Of a DNA stretch of 64,000 bases, positions 9,700-19,121 are shown one piece after another. The position numbers and the translations under genes were made by a program. Below the pieces are notes generated by a model that searched no databases, was not told where the DNA came from, and saw nothing but the letters and a program-made list of their open reading frames with translations. How positions within the stretch are numbered: position 1 is the stretch's first letter; the number at the start of each line of letters is the position of its first letter. The DNA comes from Anthoceros angustus (Eukaryota > Streptophyta > Anthocerotopsida > Anthocerotales > Anthocerotaceae): assembly GCA_010909165.1 (NCBI GenBank), contig MU008160.1:310001-374000 (forward strand). The letters run 5' to 3'.

Positions 9700-12081
9700 A
9701 ACACGATAATTTTTGAAGGGGGATATAACCCCTTGGAGAACGACACCCTTGTCACAAGAACACCTTTCCTAGAGCGACATATGTGCCTTTGATAATGCAC
9801 ACACCCTTTACGGTCATACAGATAAAAGGCACTTTCAAGTCTACACCCGAACTGGAGCACAATAGGGTGTGGGCCCGTCTGCGTTTTGTAGAATGCATAG
9901 AGGGCTGCCATTTTCATATGTTTATTACAATAAAACTTTTACTTTCAAGTGGTGGAACACAATGAAAACAATCTTGTACTAGCGGAGTCTTATTTCAATG
10001 GTCGTGAGAACATTGCAACAAACAATGCTAAAGGAGAAGTGGTCATCGATCGACAATAGTCATTCAAGAGTGCGGCCCGACGACTCATCCATGCCTTCAA
10101 AGCGAGTCAAGTACCACCATATTCGAGGCGGTCCATATCCTCCGCCTCGAAGTTGTCGTTCTCCTCCATTGCTTGCTCGTCTTCAATAGTACCATTCTTG
10201 GGCCAGCGGTGTCGATGCCACCTGACATCTAGCATCTGACCCTCATCCAAAAGGTCGCATCGTGGTCTTCAACCTTCGGCACTCAATGCAACCACTTGGG
10301 CTTTAAGGCAATGCTAGCGTCCTTAAAATGAACAAAGTTAGTTGCCCATGCGCCCATGCAAGCATCCTTAAAATCAACAAAATTGAGTTGTTAGGAAGAC
10401 GGGTTTGAACACAACCTATTCATTACTACACTTATTTCCCAAACACTTGACCAACAATCCCAAGTTGCAACTCTTGAGGCGCTAAATATATATTTTTTTG
10501 ACAGCCTATGAGGAGCATGGGGCGCTGCCGGCCGGCGCCATGGTGAGGGGCGCAGGCCGGCGCCATGGGCAGGCGTGGGGGGGCGCGGCCGGCGCCATGG
10601 GCGGTGGTGTGCTGGGGAGGCGCGGCCGCCGGTGCGCAAGGTGTTAGGGGAGGCGCCGGCCGCCGGCGCCCATGGGCGGTGTGCTAGGGGAGGACGCTGG
10701 CCGGCGCCCATGGGTGGTGAGGGGGAGGCGCCGGCCGCCGCGCCATGGGGGGCAGGAGGGGGCGGGCGGCCGGCGCCATGGGCGGTGGTGTGTTGCGGGG
10801 GGAGGCGCCGGCCGGCGCCCATGGGGTGTGTGTTAGGGGAGGCGCCGCCGGCGCCCATGAGCAGGCATGTTGGGAGGCGCCGGCCGGCGCCTCCTTAGCA
10901 CCATCCTACGGTGCATGCGGTGAAGCTAGGGGGACAAGAAGGAACGCAGTATCCTATCACCGATGGAAGGTGTGGCCCATTTGGTGAAGGGTTAAAAGAT
11001 TTGCGTCCATAAGTGATTGAAGAGTACAAGTGGTGGGAAGCCTTTTGGGTGGACCGGAAGGAGATTGCTATCATTGTGGAGAATAACATTGGGCTAGTGC
11101 TACATTCCTTGGAAGTGGTTTTCACGCAGAAGTGGATCATACAAGATGACCACTTCAAGTGCGGATGAAGCTTTGCTAGATGAGGCATTATTGAGGGACC
11201 TCCACGTGATATGTACTTGGGGCATATCAAAATGCGGAAGGCAAGGGAAATGGCACGATGAATGGGGACATAACAAAACCGAGAGGGATGTCGCGCTGCA
11301 ATACACGCATACTAGGCCATTCGGATTGGGAGGTCATTGACGTGAAGCTAACGCACCACGACCTCACTTTCTTATCCACTATCGGACCGAGCATAGATGC
11401 GTATGAAGGAGATATGTGCAGAACATAGTCCGCCAGAGTGGTAACCCATCCGTCCAATGCCGAGGAAAAAGGGAATAAGGTCCATTACCTAAAAACATAC
11501 AGGAGGTATTTGTGAATGAAATACCATCCAGATGGGTTTGTGTTGAACGACGGAAACATCTGTGTGGACAAAAAGCGATAAGGGATAAGCTCATGAGGCG
11601 TGGTTTTCATACAACCCGCGATGAAAGTGTCATCAAGATAGTGATGACAATGGAGGAGAAGTCGACCAAGTGATGACGATGGATTGAACTCGGGATGAGT
11701 GAAATCAAATCTCGCTTTTCCCGGGTCCCGAGTTAATGTTGTAAGTCCGGCTTCGATGTTTCGTGTTAGGAAATACCGTCTGCGGGCTTTTGTGGTGTCA
11801 TAACAAAACCACATTTCCATCCCAAAATCGAAGTTTACAATGCCCCCGCAGAACGGCCTTCCTCACCGCTCCTACTTTGCATCATTCCCTAGGTTCGAGT
11901 TTCATACCACCATTCGACACAAACATTGCCGGATGGAAAAGTAGTAACTTTACCGGTGACACCTTTTTTCGAGTCGTTTTCCAATGCCTTCAAAACTGCT
12001 TTAGGGCCCATCAAAACCCCTTCGTAGATTATTTATGAAAACCCCTCTCGAGATTATTAACCCCTTCAAAATTATCGTGTT
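9700..12081. mobile_element. Nested DNA transposon with terminal inverted repeats
   Basis: The left end AACACGATAATTTTTGAAGG and the right end CCTTCAAAATTATCGTGTT are inverted copies (about 21–22 bases, one indel), extended by GGGG and CCCC. The direct duplication GGAT flanks both sides (9696–9699 and 12082–12085), and taking out the insert plus one GGAT restores the host pol frame. Right subterminal sequence repeats CCCCTTC/GATTATT-type words. I recognise no transposase, so it is probably non-autonomous or decayed. A 4-base target duplication does not by itself fix the superfamily. Confidence 0.85.
10510..10910. repeat. GC-rich palindromic minisatellite
   Basis: About 400 bases built on GGCGCCGGCCGGCGCC-like palindromes alternating with CATGGGCGGTG or CATGGGGTGTG and GTGTTAGGGGA. 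There are roughly ten irregular units. It is sharply more GC-rich than the surrounding transposon and lies wholly inside it. The long open frames here on both strands come from the repeat. Confidence 0.85.
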
Positions 12082-14040
12082 GGATCCCGATAAAAGGTTA
12101 TACAGAGTTGGTCACCCAACGAATGTGCACGAGGTGCGTATGTTTTTGGATTGGCTGGAAGATTTGTAAGATTATGTTTGCCAAGATTCGCCCCATTAAT
12201 CGATCTCAAGAAGGCGAAGGCTTGGAAGTGGATGATGAATGTCGAGGGCATTCGAAGCTCGGTTGAAACTCAAAGACTACCCCAAGATTGGCAATCTATG
12301 ATCCAAAGAAGGATATAGAAGTATATACCGCGCCGATATTGCAATTGAGGAGTGCTCATGCAAGAAGGTAGGCCGTGGCTTACGAGTCAAGGAAGCATGA
12401 ACATGAAAGGAAGTACCCCACTTATGAAAAGGAGATGATCCATCAATTGTCTCAAGATTTGGAGACATTATCTTCTAGGAAGATCTTTGGTATACGATAA
12501 TGTAAGCACGAGCTTCTTTACAATCGCGACTAAGCGCAAGATAGTTAGATGGCAAGATTTCCTAGCAATGTATGATGTGTCTATCAAGTACAAGCCGGAA
12601 GGAGAATCTCGTATGCTTTGAGTCGCAAGCGTAGTTTAAGTTTGATAACCGCTTACGTCAAGAGGCCTAAGCTAGTCAAATGATGGTGATTGAGCCAAGG
12701 ACACTCACACGCATCAAGGAAGCTTATCCGCGAGATCCATTAGTGCAGTGATTGGATCAATGAAGTGGAGCAACCGGATCTAAGTTTAAGCTTAGAAATG
12801 GCTTGTTGATGTTCAAGCAAAACAGATTGTGATTCCCGATTCTCATGTGTTGAGAAGGAAGTTGCTTGCAGAGTGTCATGATGTGCCAAGTGCAGTCATA
12901 GAGGAATTGACCCAACTTATGAGAAGTTGAGAAAGCGCTTTATTGGCCGATGTACAAGCATACGTTGAGTATGTTAAGTCTTGTAGACCGTCAGGGATAA
13001 GGTGGAGCGCATAAATCCACGAGGTTTGTTGCAACCGCCTATTCCAAGTGGGCCTTGGAAAAGTATATCAATGGATTTCATTATGCCATTGCCACCAAGA
13101 ATGGACACAGCCTATCATGTTGGTTGATAGATTCAGCAAGCACACTTCATCCCTACAAAGAAGCGAGTGAAAGCTTCAAGTTGCTCATTGTTCAAGAAGC
13201 ATGTATACATGTATATATTATACATATGATTGTGAGTGACAGAGATCCCGTAAGCAGAGTTTTGGCAACATTATGAAGAGCTTAGAGTGCAATTATGTAT
13301 GAGCAGTACCACCCGAGGATGGATCAGAGAGGGTGAGAATCCAAGAAGAATACTTACGACACTATGTATGGATGGACCAAATGAGATGGAGTAATCATCT
13401 TGAGGATGCGTAATTTTGTTATAATAACATCGACATAGCTCCTGTGCTACCTTTTTTCGGATGATGTAACGAAGCAATGGACGAGTTTCCATGTTGAATG
13501 CTAGCGTGTTGAGACAGAGCAAGAGAACCACGTGAATTCATTGAGTAGTTAAGGGCATGAAGTTGCTAAGAAGATATTGGCCAAGGCTCGTGAGCAAAAG
13601 AAGTCACGCATGGCAAGAGGCAGTTTCAAGTAGGAGACAAGGTGTGGGTGAAATTGAAGAATTTCCCACCGCCAAGGGCCGACCTCAAAGTTAAGGCCTA
13701 AGTATGGAGGACCTTCGTAGTTCAAGCGCATTGGAAATGTGGCTTACAAACTACATTGCACGAATGGATCTTCTCTCATAATGTGTTTCATGTCTCTTTC
13801 TTTGAAACCATTTGTGATTTCGAAGAGAATGAAGATATGAGCAGGAAGGATTATGTCATCCGGTTCAACACAATCATGGTCTGCGGAAATTGTTGAATTC
13901 TGGCAGAGAGAAGTGCCTCGTCGTAATGTACAGTGTCTGGTAAGGGTGGTTATCGGATCCAGGTTTCACTTGAAGATGTGCAACAAGGATCATGGATGAT
14001 CTCGCGTTACCGAGGTCATTGAGGACAATGACATCTTCCT
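12082..14040 (+). pseudogene. RNase H and integrase remnant
   Basis: Starts with the RT–RNase H connection (12082–12250: phrases like GLAG-FVR and APLIDL). RNase H words follow at 12350–12640 (VAYESRKHEHERKYPTYEKEM, then RWQDFLA and IKYKPEGE). Integrase words include LLAECHDVP and YHP-MDG-ERV near 13300, then LRHYV. A tail with HNVFHVSFF lies near 13780. Frames change repeatedly, so nothing intact could be made. Confidence 0.85.
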
Positions 14041-14050
14041 GGGGAGAGAG
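14041..14050 (+). other. Polypurine tract
   Basis: GGGGAGAGAG lies immediately before the start of the right LTR (TAACGCACTAG), where plus-strand DNA synthesis of a retroelement is primed. Confidence 0.75.
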
Positions 14051-14610
14051 TAACGCACTAGTGAAACAAGGTAGAAAGGTGAAAAGTTGAAAAGGTAAAA
14101 GCTAAGTTAGTAGTCATTAAGAAGATGCATGTGTTGCATGCTTCATGCAATCTCTTGTTAGAGAGGAATTGCTCTGACCACAAATGAAGAGCTGCCTAGA
14201 GAGGACTCTTAGTGATTAGTGGTCCTAAGAATCCCTAGATTTACTTTGCCTAGTTAAGGTCGGTGCGGATATATAAGGGCTAGAACAAGGGCTTTGAGGA
14301 ACAAGTTACAAGTGGGACTCACTCTTTGAGAGAGCGGGCAAGTGTCTTGCAAGCCTGTGTTGAGAGAGCTGGAGAGCTAGCTAGTGAGCTTGTCATGGAA
14401 TCAAGGCGTGCTTGGGCGTAGATGGCATTCCATCGTTGTATTCTTGTAATAAAGAGCGACTCGAGGAGGTGGCCCAGTCGTCGATGGGACGGCGGGCTAC
14501 TTGGAGCCTAGTCCGTGTCGTGAGGTTGAGGCGTTGAGAATCGTGCAAGTCTCTTGTGGAGTGAATTGGCGAGGTCCTAGACCGGAAGCCAAGACTTGAC
14601 GCTTCCTTCT
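14051..14610 (+). repeat. Right LTR, 3'-truncated
   Basis: Matches the left LTR from GCACTAGTGAAACAAGG to GCTTCCTTCT. The final segment GGGTGAGGGGTGTTAC of the left copy is missing. Many differences are indels of one to four bases rather than substitutions (for example left GGCTGTGGAGAG against right GAGCTGGAGAG). Confidence 0.85.
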
Positions 14611-14814
14611 GCCTTAATGGATCGATTGATTAGAACACGGATAAATAAGCAAATTGTACAAATTTGTATACTTAGAAGGAGAAGCACTTCTCATGGTCAC
14701 TCCTTTCAACTGCAGCAACCTTTTGCGAATCTCATGCGAATCAATGCACACAGTACCCATGATGGCCCTTACTACAATGTCTCTCTGTTGACAGCCGATC
14801 TCACCGCAGAGGTG

Positions 14815-15170
14815 TGCCATTAGGAGTTGTGCCATTAGGAGTGTTCAAGAGACCAAACGCTAGATTCTCGGCCCTCTCAAAGCACTTCTTCCTGTTCCTT
14901 CTAGATTCTCAGCATGACATTAGGAGTGTTCTGTTGAAGAGACCAAACGCCATGCCATTAGGAGTGTTCAAGAGACCAAACGCTAGAGCTAGATTCTCAG
15001 CATGCCCTCAAAGCACTTCTTCATGCCCTCAAAGCACTTCTTCCTGTTCCTTCTAGATTCTCAGCATGCCCTCAAAGCACTTCTTCCTCATGCCCTCAAA
15101 GCACTTCTTCCTGTTCCTTCTAGATTCTCAGCATGCCCTCAAAGCACTTCTTCCTGTTCCTTCTCAGACA
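14815..15170. repeat. Compound tandem repeats
   Basis: Two interleaved unit types: TTAGGAGTGTTCAAGAGACC followed by AAACGCTAGATTCTC, and CCCTCAAAGCACTTCTTCCT followed by GTTCCTTCTAGATTCTCAGCATG. Six or more copies of the second core occur. No gene is supported. Confidence 0.85.
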
Positions 15171-15353
15171 TTGGCTTCAGGACTAACTTTCCTGCTTTAG
15201 ACGTGCATTCGTGCTCCCTACCTTGAGGGCAATCTCGTCTCGTGGGGGCACATCGCTGGGACTCCATCCTCCGCGGCACTCCCGCCTCTACGTGTGCATA
15301 ATCACGTATACGGTATGTTCGAACTTTCCTCGTATAGGCTTATCGCGTAGAGC

Positions 15354-15424
15354 TACGCATCGGCCGAGAGTCGAACCCGAATCAGCGCTGGAGGGAAAGA
15401 TCATGCTACCAACAAACCACCGGG
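15354..15424 (-). pseudogene. tRNA-like remnant (Gly-like)
   Basis: The minus strand reads GGTGGTTTGTTGGTAGCATG, then CCCTCCAGCGCTG, then TTCGGGTTCGACTCTCGG and CCGATGC. D-arm and T-arm consensus elements are present, but the 5' end (GGCCCGG) does not pair properly with the 3' CCGATGC and the T stem is imperfect. I take it as a degenerate tRNA copy. Confidence 0.45.
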
Positions 15425-15431
15425 CCCATCT

Positions 15432-16310
15432 TTACAAGAAAACGCGCTCCATCTCCGCGGCAACCCGCATGCCGGCTGCCCGGACAGCAAAAGAGGCATG
15501 GGAGAACGGAAACCGGGCGGGATTGGACCAGTTGAGATGGATGAAGCGCACCTTGGACTGTTCCTCTTCCGGCAGACTGATGGCAAATCGGGCCATGGAA
15601 GACGCGATGGTGGGGTGCGGGATATCGCTCATATCCCGCCCCGGGAGCTCGCCCTGGTCGAAGAACGTCCCGTCCAGGTACGCCACATCCACCTCCCGGA
15701 TTTCATCTTCAATCCGCACGCCTTCCTTGTCCCAGTCCTCCCACCGGTCGATGTCCGGGATGAAGAGCGCCCGTCGGCTGGGGCCTTCCACCGAAACCCA
15801 CCACCTCCGAGAACTCCTGCCGGTGGGGCACCAGGAACGGCGTGACCCGCAGCCGGGGTGAGCTCCACAGTTTGCCTATCCGCCATCTCCCGGATCTCGA
15901 TGTTGCGCAGGCCAGCTGGCTCCACGGCCCGTTGGTCGCCAGGAAGCTGCCCATGCGCGGCATGGCGTGGACCGGGACAGAGGATGTTCCCATGGCCTCC
16001 CGACCCAGGAACATGAGCCCGGTGTAGTGCCCTATGTGGCGTGGGTGAGCAGGATTCCGGACAGAGGAAGGTCCGTGGTGCGGAAAACGGTGGAGAATCG
16101 GTGCAGCTGGTCGCGGAAATCCGGTGTTGCTTCCAGCAGAAATCGCTTCCCTGCGATCCTGTCCACCACGCCGATGCATGTCGCGGTGCGGCGGAGGGTT
16201 GGGTCGGCCCAAGCTGGGTCGTCGTCGTGGCCTGCCTGCGGCGCGCCCCCGTCTTGTCCCGACCCGAGCACCACCAGCTCCACCGCGCTAGGATTGTCAG
16301 AGTCCGCCAT
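15432..16310 (-). pseudogene. PqqB-like MBL-fold hydrolase, frameshifted
   Basis: The minus strand encodes a metallo-beta-lactamase-fold protein of the PqqB type: VVLGSGQDGGAPQ near the N-terminus, GILLTHA then HIGHYTGLMFLGRE (the metal-binding stretch), LRNIEIREM, RVTPFLVPHRQEFSE, LFIPDIDRWEDWD, VDVAYLDGTFF and VRFIHLNWSNP. In bacteria PqqB takes part in pyrroloquinoline quinone formation. The role of plant homologues is not known to me. The frame breaks at about 16038, 15925, 15855 and 15795. Each break looks like loss of one or two bases in a short C/G run, with no stop codons otherwise. No targeting peptide is visible. It is a young pseudogene or an intact gene with assembly errors. Start chosen at MADSDN. 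Confidence 0.7.
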
Positions 16311-16414
16311 CGCTCACGCAAAGACAGCTCCTTGGAGCTCGGCTATGGAAGACGAAGAAGTTGGTACAGAGCTAAAATTATTCACTAAATATCTACTATA
16401 ATGCTAAAATTGAA

Positions 16415-17529
16415 TCAAGCCCCGCTTTCAGCCATGCGCTTGGAGATGGCCTTGGCAGCCTCCTTCGTCTCCCTGCTGATGATGCGGAGTTGGGTCAGGA
16501 GCTTGAGCCTCTGTGGGTTGTTCTTCTGCCGATCCACGTCTAGAATCATCCTGTTTAGAAGGGTGAAGAAGTAGCTGTCTGGAGCCAGGTAATCGACTTG
16601 GCTCTTCATCGTTGCCACTCGGTCCGAGGGAGTTTTGTCTCTCATCAGCTGCACAAGCACCGGGAGATTCTTTGTTTGATGAAGTTTTGGTTCTTGAAGA
16701 GAAGCAGACTTTTGATTCTCGATTTGTCTGGGAGAGGCTTACCTGATTCAGAAGCCGGATCTCTGGCCGGAGGGTCCTCTCCTTCTCTGACATGGCTATT
16801 CGGAGGGTTGTTTCGATTTGGTTCATCACCTGGAGGTTACCTTCCTTCTTGGCCTTTCTACCAATGCAGCAAGTGTTAGGTCAGATGTAAGGCGGTGAGG
16901 AACATGAAAGAAGACAGCATGCTTGGATGAGGACAGAGAGAAAGAAAGAAGGGAATGCGTAGTACCAGCTCCAGATAAGTCGAGGCCACCATGAAGAAAT
17001 CCTCAGTCAAGAACTCCACGTACTTCTGAGCTGCCTGCTCCTTGTCCTCGGCTTTGAGGAGTTCAGCCAAAACCTCTGTGGCGTGCAGCTGGAGCTGCCT
17101 CAGTTCGGTGACCTTCTCTGCGAGCCAAGGACGAGCCGGCTCAGGAGAGCAGCTCTGGACATGAATTTTGGTGCTGAGAGAAGGAGGAGCTCACAGTTTC
17201 CTTACCTTTGTCTGACGCCTGGCACACAACTTGTGATGTCCTTACTCTCCGATGACAGAGATGGTTGTTGAGCAGCAGTCTGGCACTTCCACTTGCATTG
17301 ATTCGGCTTCCCAGAGATCCTGAAACGGATTGCAGCAAGAATGCACGTTTGTCAGGACCGAAGCTTGCAATCCATCCCGCCACGCACGCAAGACAGACAG
17401 CGAGACAGCCAAGAGTGTGAGCCTACCTGAGGGACTGAATGAAGCGGAGAAGGTGGAGGAACATGAACGGTGCACCGCCATAGCCGAAGGCGGTACTGAC
17501 ACTACCGCGAGCGCCATTTCCACGACCAT
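16415..17529 (-). CDS. Plastid-targeted protein of unknown function, 244 aa
   Basis: Five exons on the minus strand (17427–17529, 17206–17319, 16966–17117, 16743–16853, 16415–16669) join with consistent phase into 244 residues. The first about 70 residues are rich in Ser, Ala and Arg without acids (MALAVVSVPPSAMAVHRS and later RRVRTSQVVCQA), typical of a chloroplast transit peptide. The mature part is alpha-helical and charged: ELRQLQLHATEVLAELLKAED, KYVEFLTEDFF, NQIETTLRIAMSEKERTLRP and FTLLNRMILDVDRQKNNPQR. I do not recognise the family. The gene is divergent from the TatD gene, 57 bases away between start codons, so the two probably share a promoter. The first Met (MVVEMALAV) is used; MALAV four codons on is equally possible. 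Confidence 0.85.
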
Positions 17530-17586
17530 GGTGTAAAACCCTGCCGGAAAACTGGAAAGACGGCAGAGTTTTTTGGGTTGGCAAGG
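17530..17586. promoter_or_regulatory. 57-base bidirectional promoter interval
   Basis: The whole space between the two divergent start codons. It holds an imperfect inverted repeat, AAAACCCTGCCG (17535–17546) against CGGCAGAGTTTT (17561–17572), around a short centre. No TATA box is seen. Transcription starts must lie in this interval or inside the opposite gene. Confidence 0.5.
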
Positions 17587-19121
17587 ATGCAGGCCAGAGG
17601 ACCGCTCTTTGATGCGCACTGCCACCTTCAGGATGCCCGAATCGCCCACTGTACCCCCCGGCTGCTGCAGTCTGCCAAGGAGGCGGGGGTGCAATGGTTT
17701 GCTGTCAACGGAACGTCTCAGGTTTGTGACCCATCAAGCCCTACCATGCTGACGCATGTCATTCTGCTCCTCTAACTGCAGGTTGTGACGGTGATTTGGT
17801 TGTGGGCAGGAGGACTGGGAGGACGTGAAGCAGCTTGGTGAGAAGCACCCATCTGTGATTCCATGCTTTGGTCTCCATCCTTGGTATGTGTGTGTTGAAG
17901 AAGGAACATGCGAATTGTGTCACGGATTAAGTTCGGATGTTCACGATGTGATGCTCGGATATCCACTATGACGTTCTCATCATCTTCCTGCTGGAAGAGC
18001 AGGTACCTTGAGAAGCGTTCTCCAGATTGGTTGTCCAGTTTGAGAGCCATGCTTGAGGCTGTCCCGACGGCTGCCTTGGGAGAGGTACGTTTCACACAGG
18101 CTCACTTTGGCCAGGGCTTTGGCCTAGTATGTTTTCCTGCTTCTGCCAGCTTTCAGTGCTTTGGTAATTTGATCTGCTACTATCGTGTTTCGCACCGGTC
18201 TGTCTGACTTGAGCTTGCATGGCAGGCGGGGCTTGACAGGAGCCCTCGTGGCAGTGCTTCGGATGAAGCAACACAGGTCTGGTTTACACCACTCTGTGCT
18301 GCCCTTTCCAGGCAACTCCGAGGTTGCATTTTGAACTGTCTGTACCTGTACTCAAACTGAGCTTCTATACCCAACAGGCAGAGATTCTAAGGCAGCAGCT
18401 TGAGCTAGCCAGGGAGCTCCATCGACCTGCTGCAATCCATTGCGTCCGAGCTTTTGGCGCTCTTCAAGAGCTTCTTCGGTAAGCTCCACATCTCACGATC
18501 CATACATTTCATCCTCTTCCACCTTCAGTCACCACTGATCCTATCACTTCCATGACTGGCAGAGACTTGGGCCCCTTTCCTCCTGGACTCATCCTCCATT
18601 CATACAGTGGTTCCGCGGAGATGGTCCGTGCTCTCTCCAATCACAACACATACTTCTCCTTCTCCGGCTTCATCACTGGCATGAAACCCAACAAGGCCAA
18701 GAACATCCTGAAAGCGGTATGAACATCACTCCATCACTTCATGACTTACACTCACTTACTCCTCTCACCTGGCAGGTACCCTGGGACAGGCTCCTGCTAG
18801 AGACAGACTCTCCAGACGCACTGCCCAACGTGGACCCCAACTCCTTGTCACCCATTCCAGAGCCCCTGCCGACAGCAACACAGTCGTGAAGACTCTGAAC
18901 CATCCTTCAAACATCCGATCTGTGAGCCTTCTGACCAGCAACTCTTCCTCCTCAGCCAGTCCCCACAACAGGGCATAAACAACCCTCATTCTTCTCCTGT
19001 TTTGCAGGTTCTTTCCATCGTTTCCTCTCACCTGGGGAAAAGCGAAGAGGAAGTCGGTGCTGCCACTTACCAGAATGCCATCCGTCTCTTCTCGTTCCCT
19101 GGCTCCAAGCTGCTCTCGTAA
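17587..19121 (+). CDS. TatD-family metal-dependent DNase-like hydrolase
   Basis: Eight exons: 17587–17721, 17810–17883, 18003–18084, 18226–18276, 18378–18478, 18563–18716, 18776–18921, 19008–19121. Conserved elements appear in order: FDAHCHL (metal-binding HxH), VIPCFGLHPWY, GLDRSPRG, AIHCVRAFGAL, LILHSYSGS and LLLETDSPD, ending with NAIRLFSFPG. TatD proteins are TIM-barrel metal hydrolases with 3'-5' exonuclease or DNase activity. All junctions keep phase except inside exon 7, where one base seems missing between TATQ and the following VKTLNHPSNIRS (about 18885–18892). As printed the frame stops at TCG TGA (18888–18890). With the reading frame continued the protein would be about 285 aa. This is either a pseudogene or an assembly indel. 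Confidence 0.85.

Larger units (their letters stand above)
6712..14610 (+). mobile_element. Degenerate Ty3/gypsy LTR retrotransposon
   Basis: Two long direct repeats (6712–7293 and 14051–14610) flank a gag-pol remnant in the order gag, protease, RT, RNase H, integrase, which is the Ty3/gypsy order. A primer-binding site follows the left LTR and a purine tract precedes the right LTR. All reading frames are broken by small insertions and deletions. A DNA transposon (9700–12081) splits pol between RT and the connection domain. The right LTR lacks about 20 bases at its 3' end, so a target duplication cannot be checked. Confidence 0.9.

Noticed and set aside
10391-10987. Long open frames on both strands in the GC-rich array
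   Set aside because: GC-rich repeats lack stop codons by chance. The products are Gly/Ala/Pro/Arg repeats with no support.
15629-16321. 230-codon minus frame across the PqqB-like locus
   Set aside because: Only short parts (LRNIEIREMADRQTVEL) match the family; the rest is the wrong frame of the same gene.
18092-18374. Several overlapping minus-strand frames in the TatD region
   Set aside because: They are shadows of TatD exons and introns on the other strand.
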